A program made the position numbers and the translations under genes. Below the pieces are notes generated by a model, which was not told the DNA's origin, ran no database searches, and saw only the letters and a program-made list of their open reading frames with translations. Shown here in pieces: positions 8,682 through 17,414 of a stretch of DNA of 64,000 nt (positions are counted from its first letter, which is position 1; each line of letters opens with the position of its first letter). Source of the DNA: Pseudoalteromonas caenipelagi (lineage in GTDB: Bacteria; Pseudomonadota; Gammaproteobacteria; Enterobacterales; Alteromonadaceae); assembly GCF_013140855.1 (NCBI RefSeq), contig NZ_JABBPG010000007.1:1-64000 (forward strand). The letters run 5' to 3'.

Positions 8682-9256
8682 CGTTGTCTCCTGTTTGTGA
8701 TATTACAGAAAACTCTAATTAAACATGTCTCATGTTAAGGGAAGTGGACAGTGTGACGATAGAATCTGAAATATCGAGCACATCTAATAAGGCCCTAACT
8801 GCCGGCATCTCATTGGGTTTACTCGCTAGTGTATGCTGATACAAAGTTAAACCTGACTCACAATCAAAAGCAGACACTAAGTGTAAGTTATCCTCACGTT
8901 TCTTAATGGCACCGCGCAGGGTTTTGCCATCAAATGCAATGATTGGCTTAATAGACTGAAAGCGCTGCTCGTTGACCCAACTAAACAGGCTAAAACCAAC
9001 GAATCAGTCTCCACTGTTTTTTAATAATTCGTGCAATGCTATGTCGCGTTGGAATACCGTGCTTAAATGCTCTGAACTGCCTGAGCCTGGGCTGTTTATC
9101 GTGCTCGAACACCTCGATATCTTTCCAGCCTTCACAACCGGATAAAACAGGCGAGATGATAAGAAACAAAACATCAGCAAGATCATGATGTTGATTGATA
9201 GAAGAACGCTTATCTTCAATAAGTTCAAGGAGGCTAAATAATGAGATAATTAACAA

Positions 9257-9525
9257 GTCGATAGTGATAATGTGGGCTTTATTAGATCAGAGAAGGACTG
9301 GGTGTTAAAGCCTTTTTACAAAGTGTGATCCCTCCGTGGGGGTATACCCATCACTTTATAGGCTCTTTGATAGTCACCAAGTTCCTTTGCAAGACTAAGT
9401 AAACCTATTTTGTGTTTAATGATTGTATTGTTAGTATGTAGTATGAGAGTTACCTCTTATTTGTTTTGATTTTAAGGTTCGACACCTTTATCAAAGCGGT
9501 AACTCCCACTTTTTCAAGCGAAGTG
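9257..9525. other. Non-coding stretch between the ISAs1 remnant and proS
   Basis: No gene is visible. An inverted repeat GAGTTACC (9447-9454) and GGTAACTC (9498-9505) flanks a 43-bp AT-rich interior. It could be a weak structure downstream of proS or a remnant of an element end; neither can be decided by eye. Confidence 0.3.
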
Positions 9526-11250
9526 TCAGATCTTGTCTGAACTAATACAATTAAAATGACTAATCACATTCTCAATTTGCATTTTTTCTTTGTTGCCAGT
9601 TAACCGGTTTTTATATTCGACAATTCCTTCTTTTAGATTACGCTCGCTAATGATTAAAATATGTGGGATTCCAATTAACTCAATATCATTAATCATCACG
9701 CCGAGGCGCTCTTTACGGTCGTCAAGTAATACTTCAACGTTATTAGAGGCTAAAGTGTTGTATAGCATCTCAGTAGCTCTCTGTACGGATGAAGATTTAT
9801 GCATATTTATCGGGATAATTGCCACATTAAAAGGTGCAATAGATTCAGGCCATATAATTCCAAATTCATCATGATTTTGTTCAATAGCGGCCGCCACAAC
9901 TCGTGTACAACCTATACCGTAACTTCCCATTTCTAAAGTTCGGTTTTTACCTGTTTTATCTAAAACATTTGCGTTCATCGCTTTTGAATAGTAATCACCT
10001 AACTCGAAAATATGACCGATCTCAATTCCTCGCTTTAAGCTAAGTTTCCCTTGGCCACACGGACTAGGGTCTCCTTCTGCAACGTTTCGAATGTCAGCAA
10101 TACGATCTATTTTTGCATCACGAACCCAATTAATGCCGAAATAGTAGTTATTGTCTAGGTTTGCACCAGCGACAAAGTCGCTGATAACAGAAGCGCTGTA
10201 ATCAACTATGTACGGAATGTTGAGGTTGACAGGGCCGTGTGCTCCTATAGATGCACCTGTCAGCTCGAAAATTTCTTTCTCATCAACATAGTGAATTGGG
10301 AACTCAACTTCTGGCAATTTCTCAGCTTTAACTTCATTTAGCTGATGATCTCCGCGAATAACCAAAGCAACAATATTAGAACCTACTACATTAGACGCTT
10401 TCACAAATATAACTTTTACAAAAGAGCTGCTAGATAGCTTTTTTTCCATCGCTAACTCGTCAACATCATTTACCTCTGGCAGATAAACCATTTTCAAACT
10501 CTCTGATGCCATTTTACGCTTCGTTTTAGGAAGCAACGCATCTGCTTTCTCTATATTGGCAGCGAATTCCGATTTATTAGAAAATGCTATTAAATCTTCA
10601 CCACTATCAGCTAAAGCATGAAATTCATGCGAATTTGAGCCACCTATATTGCCTGAATCAGCAAGCACTGCTCGATACCTCAGCCCAATACGGTCAAAAA
10701 TTTTACAATATGCTTGGTACATTTTTTCATAATTATCTCTCAAGCTACTTTTACTTAAATGAAAAGAGTAGGCATCTTTCATAACAAATTCACGAGAGCG
10801 CATGACACCAAAGCGAGGCCTAATTTCATCTCTAAATTTTGTTTGAATTTGATAAATGCTTAAAGGAAGGCGCTTATAGGAGCTAATTTCGTTACGAACG
10901 AGATCAGTAATGATTTCTTCGTGAGTAGGACCTAAAACGAATGAGCGATTGTGTCGATCTGAAATGCGCAATAGCTCCGGCCCAAACTTATCCCAACGCC
11001 CAGTTTCTTCCCACAAATTAGAGGGCTGGACTAATGGCATTAGAGTTTCCATTGTTCCAATGTTATCCATCTCTTCTCTAACAATCTTTTCTACTTTACG
11101 CAGTACGCTTAATCCCAAAGGAAGCCACGTGTATAAGCCCGATGACAATTTGCGGATCATGCCAGCTCGCTGCATTAATTGATGACTGATTATGTCAGCA
11201 TCTTTCGGTATAGCTTTTTGTGTAGCTAAAAGGTAATTAGTTGTACGCAT
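9526..11250 (-). CDS. proS: Prolyl-tRNA synthetase, bacterial type
   Basis: Charges tRNA-Pro with proline. The 574-residue length matches bacterial-type ProRS with the inserted editing (INS) domain. Visible are the N-terminal [38 protein letters not shown] region, class II motif 2 ([22 protein letters not shown], about residues 137-158), the editing insertion (about 225-380, including [17 protein letters not shown]), motif 3 ([21 protein letters not shown]) and a C-terminal anticodon-binding domain ([22 protein letters not shown]). It looks intact. It sits between IS elements amid accessory genes, so it is probably a second, acquired copy in addition to a housekeeping proS elsewhere. A duplicate may give resistance to a ProRS inhibitor or altered discrimination against cysteine. 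Confidence 0.92.
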   Translation of the reverse strand: MRTTNYLLATQKAIPKDADIISHQLMQRAGMIRKLSSGLYTWLPLGLSVLRKVEKIVREEMDNIGTMETLMPLVQPSNLWEETGRWDKFGPELLRISDRHNRSFVLGPTHEEIITDLVRNEISSYKRLPLSIYQIQTKFRDEIRPRFGVMRSREFVMKDAYSFHLSKSSLRDNYEKMYQAYCKIFDRIGLRYRAVLADSGNIGGSNSHEFHALADSGEDLIAFSNKSEFAANIEKADALLPKTKRKMASESLKMVYLPEVNDVDELAMEKKLSSSSFVKVIFVKASNVVGSNIVALVIRGDHQLNEVKAEKLPEVEFPIHYVDEKEIFELTGASIGAHGPVNLNIPYIVDYSASVISDFVAGANLDNNYYFGINWVRDAKIDRIADIRNVAEGDPSPCGQGKLSLKRGIEIGHIFELGDYYSKAMNANVLDKTGKNRTLEMGSYGIGCTRVVAAAIEQNHDEFGIIWPESIAPFNVAIIPINMHKSSSVQRATEMLYNTLASNNVEVLLDDRKERLGVMINDIELIGIPHILIISERNLKEGIVEYKNRLTGNKEKMQIENVISHFNCISSDKI

Positions 11251-11390
11251 ATTCTGTATCCGTTATCTAGTTGTGAGTATTCATGTTCATGTATTTCAGG
11301 AAGCCGATTCAGTAAGTGAGGGCTTTCCGTACACGTGTGTTAGTTATGTATTCAAGATTAATTAGTCGCATCTAAATTTACAGTTGCACA

Positions 11391-11409
11391 ATAGCGCATG
11401 TATGCGTAT
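11391..11409. promoter_or_regulatory. Palindrome upstream of the first ArsP-like permease
   Basis: ATAgCGCAT-GT-ATGCGtAT is a near-perfect dyad about 40 bp before the permease TTG start and is the right size for an ArsR/SmtB dimer. It may be the operator used by the ArsR-type protein encoded just downstream of the permease. Inferred only from symmetry and position. Confidence 0.4.
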
Positions 11410-11447
11410 ATTTCAATCCGAACTCAACATTTAAGAGAGATAATATT

Positions 11448-12482
11448 TTGGATATAGATAAATTGATGATAGCGCTTAATGAGTTTATTCATGTAGGCGG
11501 AGGCTTGATACTTATAATTGCTGTAGTTTCAGTTTTAACTGGTCTAATGCGAGAATATGTGCCACAGGATAAAGTTCAGAAAAAAATCAATAAGCATGAA
11601 AAGTGGGGCAGTGTATTAGGAGCTGGTTTTGGAATGCTTACACCTTTTTGTAGTGCTGCTGTAGTACCAGTTACTATGGGGATGGCTTCAATGGGAGTTT
11701 CCTTAGGTACTGTACTAAGCTTTTTGATTTCAGCGCCATTATGTAACTTTATTGTTTTAGCGATGATTTACGCGATGTTCGGCTTAAAAATAACGGCTGT
11801 CTATCTGGCTCTTACATTTGGTGCAGCTGTTATCGGTGGTTGGATAATTTCTAAATCACCTTGGAAAAACGAGATTAAACGAGGTGATGAGTTAGAAGAT
11901 GCAAAGCAAGTGCCTAGTTGCAGTACATCTAGTAATGCACCAACTAGTGCCTGTGCGACAATGACTACAACACCTTGTGAAAGTGCTGAGCAAAAACAAA
12001 GCTTAAATGCATGTGATACAGTAAATATGAGTTGTGATTCCTTAGCAACAATGGTCAAGGGACAAGTCCAGCCGTCTCGCATGCGAAGTGCAATGCATTC
12101 AGCTATTGCGCTATTTAAGCGAATTGTCCCTTATGTTTTATTAGGTGCGTTAATAAGTGGCCTTTCTGCGGCATACCTACCAGCGGAGCTGGTTGAAAAA
12201 TATGTTGGTGGAGATGATATTAGTTCAATTATTATTGCTGCCGTTATCGGTGTTCCTTTGTACTTGCGCATTGAAATGGCTATTCCTTTGTTAAAAGTGT
12301 TAATCATAAAAGGTATGGGGTTAGGGCCTGCATTAGCACTGATAATTGGTGGTACAGGTGCTAGTTTGCCTGAGATTGCGCTAGTTTCTTCAGTGTTAAA
12401 GAAAAAAGCAGTATTTGCATTCTTAACAATTGTTTTAACCACCGCAGTGTTAGGTGGAATGATATTCCAATATTTGATTTAA
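11448..12482 (+). CDS. ArsP-like (PF03773) permease, SO_0444-type
   Basis: A 344-residue inner-membrane permease with about eight hydrophobic segments in two halves, each followed by a conserved G-rich motif (GASLPEIALVSS near the end). TPFCSAAVVP at residues 65-74 places a cysteine in a membrane segment, as in ArsP exporters of trivalent organoarsenicals. A central cytoplasmic-type loop (about residues 158-200) carries six cysteines in a Ser/Thr-rich context, likely for metal or metalloid capture. The family includes SO_0444-type Cu/Zn exporters, so the substrate could be a metal or a methylated arsenical. The start is a TTG preceded by AAGAGAG. Followed by a terminator and an ArsR-type regulator gene. 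Confidence 0.8.
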   Translation: MDIDKLMIALNEFIHVGGGLILIIAVVSVLTGLMREYVPQDKVQKKINKHEKWGSVLGAGFGMLTPFCSAAVVPVTMGMASMGVSLGTVLSFLISAPLCNFIVLAMIYAMFGLKITAVYLALTFGAAVIGGWIISKSPWKNEIKRGDELEDAKQVPSCSTSSNAPTSACATMTTTPCESAEQKQSLNACDTVNMSCDSLATMVKGQVQPSRMRSAMHSAIALFKRIVPYVLLGALISGLSAAYLPAELVEKYVGGDDISSIIIAAVIGVPLYLRIEMAIPLLKVLIIKGMGLGPALALIIGGTGASLPEIALVSSVLKKKAVFAFLTIVLTTAVLGGMIFQYLI

Positions 12483-12488
12483 ACAATC

Positions 12489-12519
12489 AATACGCCACTC
12501 TTGGTTGTGGCGTATTTTT
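12489..12519 (+). terminator. Rho-independent terminator after the permease
   Basis: AATACGCCAC pairs with GTGGCGTATT around an 8-nt loop, followed by TTTA. It starts 7 bp after the permease stop and separates it from the ArsR gene. Confidence 0.85.
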
Positions 12520-12530
12520 ATGGAACTTGT

Positions 12531-12761
12531 ATGAAAGTAGAGATCCTATTGTGTGGTTATGTGCCGAGTAAGTTACAAGCAGGGTAGGGAGACTACGGAC
12601 AATGTTTAATTCGTGAATTTGAACTTGATAATGTTAGCGGCATTCCACCCAGTGTACATGAAGACTTAAAGTGGATTCTTGGTTTTGATTTTTATTTTTC
12701 TTATTGGGGTCGGTATAATGGCCACAGGTTATCTCGAAGCGGTAAGAACAAAGACTCATGA
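12531..12761 (+). pseudogene. Possible small decayed gene overlapping the ArsR start
   Basis: A frame from ATG 12531 to TGA 12759 would encode 76 residues but is broken by TAG at 12585. The second part reads protein-like (EFELDNVSGIPPSVHEDL, then WILGFDFYFSYWGRY) and its stop overlaps the ArsR start as ATGA, an arrangement typical of coupled genes. No family is recognised. It may equally be chance, since a candidate -10 box (TATAAT at 12714) lies within it. Confidence 0.25.
12714..12719 (+). promoter_or_regulatory. Candidate -10 box for the ArsR gene
   Basis: A consensus TATAAT lies 39 bp before the ArsR ATG. The -35 candidate at 12692-12697 (TTATTT, 16 bp spacing) is weak, as is common for regulated promoters. 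Confidence 0.45.
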
Positions 12762-13171
12762 TTGATGTAAATTATATTGATGCCCTTAAAGCATTATCGG
12801 ATCCAACTCGACTACGTTTATTTTGGTTACTACTACATGTTGATCAACGTATAACAGTAGCTGAAGCATTAGATGTTACAGGGGATACTCAATATAACGT
12901 ATCAAGAAACTTAAAAATGCTTTTTAAAGCAGGGTTGTTAACACAGCAAAAGAAGGGCAAGTGGGTTTACTACACAATGTGCGAGCAAAGCGCACCTCAT
13001 TGCCAAGCTCTAATAGACTCGGTTAGGTATCTACCTTCCGAATCTTTTTCGGAAATAATAGAACGGTGTGTTTTACGCTTGTCTATGCGTGTTAACGGAG
13101 AGTGTGTGGTTGGTGCTGACAGTGAAGAGTGGAAGGCATTAATCAACAAAGAAAAAATGGACTCTGTATAA
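12758..13171 (+). CDS. ArsR/SmtB-family transcriptional regulator
   Basis: A 137-residue winged-helix repressor: LKALSDPTRLRLFWLLL (residues 9-25) is the family's hallmark first helix region, then the recognition helix TQYNVSRNLKMLFKAGLLTQQKKGKWVYYTM (about 47-77). Cysteines at CEQSAPHC (about 78-85) and later positions could form an inducer site, although the alpha-3 CxC of classical ArsR is absent. The gene follows an ArsP-like permease, so it probably represses that permease until metal or metalloid binds. Confidence 0.85.
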   Translation: MIDVNYIDALKALSDPTRLRLFWLLLHVDQRITVAEALDVTGDTQYNVSRNLKMLFKAGLLTQQKKGKWVYYTMCEQSAPHCQALIDSVRYLPSESFSEIIERCVLRLSMRVNGECVVGADSEEWKALINKEKMDSV

Positions 13172-13186
13172 ATCTGTGTAACTGTC

Positions 13187-13214
13187 AATTTTTAATTTTT
13201 AATTTTTAATTTTT
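13187..13214. repeat. 7-bp tandem repeat (AATTTTT x4)
   Basis: Four exact copies of AATTTTT lie between the ArsR stop and the left end of an IS3 remnant. The tract is a likely slippage site and may simply mark the AT-rich target of the insertion. Confidence 0.8.
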
Positions 13215-13224
13215 AATATAGGGT

Positions 13225-14167
13225 TGATCTGATTCAACACTTTTGGACACCTCATTAAGTGAGTAAACTAACTCATAGAGGTGAAAAATGACATCCCCAA
13301 AGAAAACCAGAAAAACTTATTCAGCCGAATTTAAAGAAGAAGCCTTGAAGCTGGCGACCAAAGCTGGAATTGCACAGGCTGCGCGAGAACTCACAGTTTA
13401 TGAATCTCAGCTCTATGCTTGGCGTAACGCAGCTCAAAAGAAAGCATCAACCTCTGAGAGCAGAGAATGCCAAGTTAAAACGCCAGTTGGCTAAGCAAGC
13501 AGAGGAGCTAGAAATCCTAAAAAAGGCGGCTACCAACTTCGCGAAAAACCAAAAGTAACTCGATTTGAGTTTATGAAAGACAACCGCAGGTCATTCTTAA
13601 TACGCAAGATAGCCTATGTATTATCAGTGTCGCCAAGTGTGTATTATTCATGGCTAAAATCGTGCCAGCAGCCGAGTAAGCGCAAGCAGGCGTAACAAGC
13701 GTGTGATACTAAAATCAAAGATACGTTTACAAAGAGCATGGAGCTCCAAGGGCTTTTAGCTTAAAGCGGCTCGCAAGTTTAAAGTGACAACAGACAGTAA
13801 ACTCGTATTGCCTGTTGCTCCGAATTTGCTTGGGCAAGACTTTATCGCTGACGAGTCAAATCAAAAATGGGCAGGCGACATCACCTATTTAATGACAAGC
13901 GAAGGTTGGTTCTATTTAGCAGTTATTATCGATTTATACTCACGCGTAGTGATTGGTTGGTAGTGAGTAAGCGCATGACATCAACCTTGGTGTGTGATGC
14001 TCTATAAATGGCGCTGTGGCGACGCGGCATGCCAGCACATATTTGAATACATTGAAATTGATTACAACAAAAAGAGAAGGCATAGTGCTATTGGCTATCT
14101 AAGCACTGAAAGATTTGAACAACTGAACATAGCTTAATGAAGTGTCCTGTTTTACTGGATCAGATCA
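13225..14167 (+). mobile_element. Degenerate IS3-family element
   Basis: Bounded by inverted repeats TGATCTGAT...GGACAC...TCATTAAG at both ends. Only 943 bp long, so it has internal deletions. OrfA starts at 13288 (SPKKTRKTYSAEFKEEALKLA, a typical IS3 HTH) but shifts frame near 13450. OrfB fragments follow: a KDNRRSFLIRKIAYVLSVS piece, then [33 protein letters not shown] ending at a stop, and a final IDYNKKRRHSAIGYLS piece. It is a dead element, different from the two intact IS3 copies in this window. Confidence 0.85.
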
Positions 14168-14287
14168 TCGTTTTTTGAGTTCACAAACAACTGTTCGTGA
14201 AAAAGCCATGTGAGCTTTGCATCTATTTTTACAGTAGCAATTTTTTGGTAAAATGAAAGATCATCAGTTCTAGGTTTACAACGACGG

Positions 14288-14342
14288 AAGGCCCCGTGAT
14301 ACGCTGGAAAACATGTTTCCAGTTGACTATCTTTGAGGCCTT
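14288..14342. repeat. Long imperfect inverted repeat structure
   Basis: AAGGCC (14288) and GGCCTT (14337) enclose an inner hairpin CTGGAAA..TTTCCAG (about 14304-14322). The structure lies just downstream of the second permease (minus strand) and may act as a terminator or be a remnant of a mobile element end. Confidence 0.35.
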
Positions 14343-14392
14343 ATAACCTTGCTAGCAGCAAGTTACATCAGGTTAGGTGGGTTAGAGTTAGT

Positions 14393-15310
14393 TTAAATAA
14401 AAATAAACTGATATAAGTAACCAGCACTGATAGCCATTGATAAGACTACAAAAAGAAACGCCCAAATCAGCTTATTCTTAAAAATTGATTTGAGTAAAAT
14501 AACTTCTGTCAAGCTAGCTCCTGCACTACCTATGATGAGTGCCATAACGGCTCCAAGCCCCATTCCTTTTGCTGCTAGCGCTGAGCTTAGTGGGATCACA
14601 GCTTCAGCTCTTATATACAATGGAATACCGATAACTGCTGAAATCGGAATAGCAAAAGGGTTAGTTTCACTAGCGATGCTTAAAATAATTTCTGTTGGCA
14701 TGAAGCCATATATAATTGAACCTAAAGCAATACCTCCGAACAAATAAGGAACTACCTTTTTGAAATCTTTCCAGGTGCTTCTCCAAATTTTTATCCACTT
14801 GCTTACAGGTGGGGCTTTTTTGTGACAAGCTGAACCACATTGTTTTTTCTCAGGTTCAATATAAGCTTCTGATCTAACGTACTTTTCAAAACCGAGTTTT
14901 TCCAACGTGATGCCTGCTATTATTGACACTGCCATCGCAATTGAGAAATAAAAGACTGTAACCTTGACACCAAAGGTAACCGCAAATAGCCCTATGATAA
15001 TGGGGTTAAGTAATGGGCTTGAAAATAAAAAGACCATCATGGTTCCAAACCCAGCATTCGCTCGCAACAGACCTTTTAAGAAAGGTATTGTCGAACATGA
15101 GCAGAAGGGGGTTATAGCCCCAAGTAAGCTTGCTATAAAGTAACCATGACCATTCTTCCCACTTAATATACTCTGGATTTTTGAAGCTGGAATGTACTCT
15201 TGTAAGATACCTACAATGTAGCTAATTATTAAATAAAGCAAAGTCAGTTCAACAGCTAGAGTAATAAACATACTCAAAGTGTTTAAAACAACCTCTTGAT
15301 TAATAGACAT
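14393..15310 (-). CDS. ArsP-like (PF03773) permease, second copy
   Basis: A 305-residue membrane permease of the same family as the one at 11448, but a different branch. TPFCSCSTIPFLKG at residues 67-80 has two cysteines in the conserved membrane motif, matching the ArsP organoarsenical exporter pattern. The central loop (about 160-170) has CGSACHKK, a compact Cys/His site. The second half repeats the motif GSAGASLTEVILL. The frame extends to 15337, but ATG 15310 has a GAGAGG ribosome site 6 bp upstream. It is divergent from an ArsR-type gene, with two matching palindromes in between, so it is probably induced by a trivalent arsenical or related ion. Confidence 0.82.
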   Translation of the reverse strand: MSINQEVVLNTLSMFITLAVELTLLYLIISYIVGILQEYIPASKIQSILSGKNGHGYFIASLLGAITPFCSCSTIPFLKGLLRANAGFGTMMVFLFSSPLLNPIIIGLFAVTFGVKVTVFYFSIAMAVSIIAGITLEKLGFEKYVRSEAYIEPEKKQCGSACHKKAPPVSKWIKIWRSTWKDFKKVVPYLFGGIALGSIIYGFMPTEIILSIASETNPFAIPISAVIGIPLYIRAEAVIPLSSALAAKGMGLGAVMALIIGSAGASLTEVILLKSIFKNKLIWAFLFVVLSMAISAGYLYQFIFI

Positions 15311-15344
15311 AAAAAACCTCTCGACGATAAAAATCAAAATCTAT

Positions 15345-15364
15345 ATTTCTAGTAACTTGGAAAT
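15345..15364. promoter_or_regulatory. Palindromic operator 1 between permease and ArsR gene
   Basis: ATTTC-N10-GAAAT with partial symmetry inside. It is nearly identical to the second copy 51 bp away (shared pattern ATTTCTRGTAAYWTGGAAAT). It lies close to the permease promoter and start, consistent with repression by the adjacent ArsR-type protein. Confidence 0.65.
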
Positions 15365-15395
15365 GATAGGGTGAGGTTGTTGGCTTTGTCAATAA

Positions 15396-15415
15396 ATTTC
15401 TGGTAATATGGAAAT
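15396..15415. promoter_or_regulatory. Palindromic operator 2 between permease and ArsR gene
   Basis: The second ATTTC-N10-GAAAT copy ends 26 bp before the ArsR ATG. The two sites are 51 bp apart, close to five helical turns, so two bound dimers would sit on the same DNA face and control both divergent promoters. Confidence 0.65.
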
Positions 15416-15441
15416 ATTAAAGCCTCTAGAGTGGATAAATT

Positions 15442-15732
15442 ATGGTAATTGAAGAAGTGGCCAAAGCCTTTAAAGAGCTTGGCCATACGACTCGGCTAAT
15501 GATCTTTAAAAGACTAGTAAAGGCAGGTAAGGGCGGGATAAGTGTTGGAGCACTACAGCAAGAGCTAAATGTTCCCAATTCAACATTGTCCCATCATATT
15601 TCCAGTCTCATCTCTGCTGGTCTAATTAAACAGCGAAGAGAGGGGAGGGTCTTGTTTTGTACTGTTGAATACAAGAAGTTACTTGCTGTTATCAGCTTTC
15701 TACAGGATGAATGCTGTTTTGATGAACCTTAG
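15442..15732 (+). CDS. ArsR-family transcriptional regulator with C-terminal Cys pair
   Basis: A 96-residue winged-helix repressor: AFKELGHTTRLMIFKRL (about residues 9-25), recognition helix PNSTLSHHISSLISAGLIKQRREGR (about 45-70) and wing LFCTVEY. It ends with DECCFDEP; vicinal cysteines at the C-terminus are a known variant of the As(III) site in ArsR proteins. The classical ELCVCD site in the DNA-binding helix is absent. Divergent from an ArsP-like permease and close to two matching palindromes, so it very probably autoregulates and controls that permease. Confidence 0.88.
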   Translation: MVIEEVAKAFKELGHTTRLMIFKRLVKAGKGGISVGALQQELNVPNSTLSHHISSLISAGLIKQRREGRVLFCTVEYKKLLAVISFLQDECCFDEP

Positions 15733-15995
15733 TTATTCAGAGTTAAGTTGTAAGTAAGTTATTTGTCACGGTCAGTCAATGCCAAGGGCTGACTGTATGA
15801 ATGATAACGATTTTTCGATAAAGTTTAGTTGTTCAACAATAGTCCTCGCCTCTCTAAAACTCCTTTCCTGAAAATGTATAAATTGCATTGGTCACATTTG
15901 CCAAGTTCTATGCATCCTTTTTGCCAATACTGCGTCTTAGTAAGTAGCCAATACAACTAAGGGTTAGCTTTTCTAACGGTAAGAGCTATTAAAAT

Positions 15996-17186
15996 ATGAA
16001 TTTGAGCAATAGAATATCTGAGTGGTCGCTCATTCTTAAATTAATTTTAGGGATTTTAACTGGTATCTCTATTGGTATATTTGCCGACGAAAAAACAATG
16101 TCTATTATTGCGTCAGTAAAGTATGTGTTAGGGCAATTTATATTCTTTACTGTTCCTCTGGTAATTGTCGCATTTATTGCACCTGCAATAACTAAACTAA
16201 AATATAACGCTAACAAAATGTTAGGTGCCGGAATAGGTATCGCCTATTTTTCAGCTGTCGGAGCTGCATCTTTGGCTTACTTTTCAGGTCTAGTTTTGAT
16301 TCCATATCTCTCCGTCCCAATCGAAACAGAGAGCTTGAGACCCATTCCCGAAGCAGCATTTAAACTCTCAATCTCTCCTGTTATGTCGGTGATGTCAGCA
16401 TTAGTACTAGCCATTCTTATTGGTATGACAACGTTGAAGACAAAAGCCAGTGGCTTCGAAAAACTTCTAGTTGAATTTGAAAGTATGATGATGATTGTCA
16501 TAAAAGCAGTTGTTATTCCTACCTTACCGCTATTTGTGGCTTCCACCTTTGCAGGGCTCGCTTATGAAGGGTTATTAACTCAACAGCTTCCTGTATTTTT
16601 GAAAGTAGTCATGTTAGCGCTGTTGGGTCACCTAGTTTGGTTAGCTATTTTATATTCAATAGCTGGATTTATTTCTGGTAAAAACCCTTGGCAAGTTATA
16701 AAGCACTACGGTCCAGCATATCTAACAGCTATTGGTACTATGTCTAGCGCTGCAACACTTCCTGTCTCGTTGAATGGAGCAAGAAAATCGAAAGTTCTAA
16801 GTAAGGAGACTGTTGACTTTATGGTGCCGCTTGGAGGAACGATTCACCTTTGTGGTTCAGTTTTAACCGAAACACTTTTTGTCATGGTTATTTCACTGAT
16901 GCTTTATGGCTCAATCCCACCAATTGATGTGATGGCAGTATTTATCTTGTTGTTTGGGGTATTTGCGATTGGTGCCCCAGGCGTTCCAGGAGGCACCGTT
17001 ATGGCCTCAATGGGGATAGTGGTAGGCGTGTTAGGCTTTGACCCAGCTGGTGTAGCACTATTAATTGCTATATTTGCAATCCAAGACAGCTTTGGAACTG
17101 CATGTAATGTTACTGGTGATGGCGCAATCACGCTAATGCTAGAAGGAATATTTAATAAAAATGCAGATCAAGATCCAGCGCTATGA
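15996..17186 (+). CDS. Dicarboxylate/amino acid:cation symporter (DAACS family)
   Basis: A 396-residue, mostly hydrophobic secondary transporter. Family features include the Ser-rich hairpin segment TAIGTMSSAATLPVSLNGARK (about residues 245-265), VPLGGTIHLCGSVLTETLF after it, and the second re-entrant region GAPGVPGGTVMASMGI followed by DSFGTACNVTGDG near the end, which forms the substrate and cation site. Members carry glutamate, C4-dicarboxylates, serine/threonine or cystine with sodium or protons. The neighbouring CysE, PatB-like lyase and porin would fit cystine or a thiol amino acid, but this is inference. Confidence 0.85.
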   Translation: MNLSNRISEWSLILKLILGILTGISIGIFADEKTMSIIASVKYVLGQFIFFTVPLVIVAFIAPAITKLKYNANKMLGAGIGIAYFSAVGAASLAYFSGLVLIPYLSVPIETESLRPIPEAAFKLSISPVMSVMSALVLAILIGMTTLKTKASGFEKLLVEFESMMMIVIKAVVIPTLPLFVASTFAGLAYEGLLTQQLPVFLKVVMLALLGHLVWLAILYSIAGFISGKNPWQVIKHYGPAYLTAIGTMSSAATLPVSLNGARKSKVLSKETVDFMVPLGGTIHLCGSVLTETLFVMVISLMLYGSIPPIDVMAVFILLFGVFAIGAPGVPGGTVMASMGIVVGVLGFDPAGVALLIAIFAIQDSFGTACNVTGDGAITLMLEGIFNKNADQDPAL

Positions 17187-17414
17187 TAAGGGCTTAACCA
17201 AAAATAAAAAATAAGTTACAACAGCAACTACTTTTCTAGTAGCTGCTAAATTCCAAAACTAAGAAGATATTGACGTTACAGCTTGAATTGCAATTTTATT
17301 AATGGCGACCTTATACCTGAAAAACATCAGGAAGATAGTTTTGAAAAATATAAGTGCTAGCGCCTCAAGCAGTGAATGCTCTGTCGCTTTTCCTTTAGAA
17401 ATGATTTGTTGATT

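Larger units (their letters stand above)
7559..8750 (-). mobile_element. Complete IS3-family insertion sequence, copy 1
   Basis: A 1192-bp element bounded by imperfect inverted repeats beginning TGTCCACT and reaching inward to TGAGACA. It is flanked by a GTGT direct repeat (7555-7558 and 8751-8754), which is the target duplication, and it disrupts the ISAs1 transposase. It carries orfA and orfB with a T6 run (A6G slippery site on the coding strand) at 8421-8427 for programmed -1 frameshifting. The element at 31605-32796 has the same length and nearly the same sequence, in the opposite orientation. Confidence 0.92.
6911..9256 (-). pseudogene. ISAs1-family transposase, frameshifted and split by an IS3 element
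   Basis: Coding pieces read on the minus strand from 9256 down to about 6970. The N-terminal piece (SLFSLLELIEDKRS, then HDLADVLFLIISPVLSG) is the ISAs1/H-repeat N-terminal domain. It shifts frame near 9020 at an A-run, continues as FDGKTLRGAIKK, and is then broken at 8750/7559 by a complete IS3 element flanked by GTGT on both sides. Reading resumes as TLDALHCQKATLSALI and GANYLVQAKANQ, with an in-frame stop after the IRHH segment and degenerate C-terminal codons to about 6970. CAGGGCGGGATC at 6911 looks like the terminal repeat. The other end was not found. The gene cannot make an active transposase. Confidence 0.8.

Noticed and set aside
14288..14342. Integron attC site
   Set aside because: The nested inverted repeat lacks the GTTRRRY core and no integron integrase or cassette array is present in the window.
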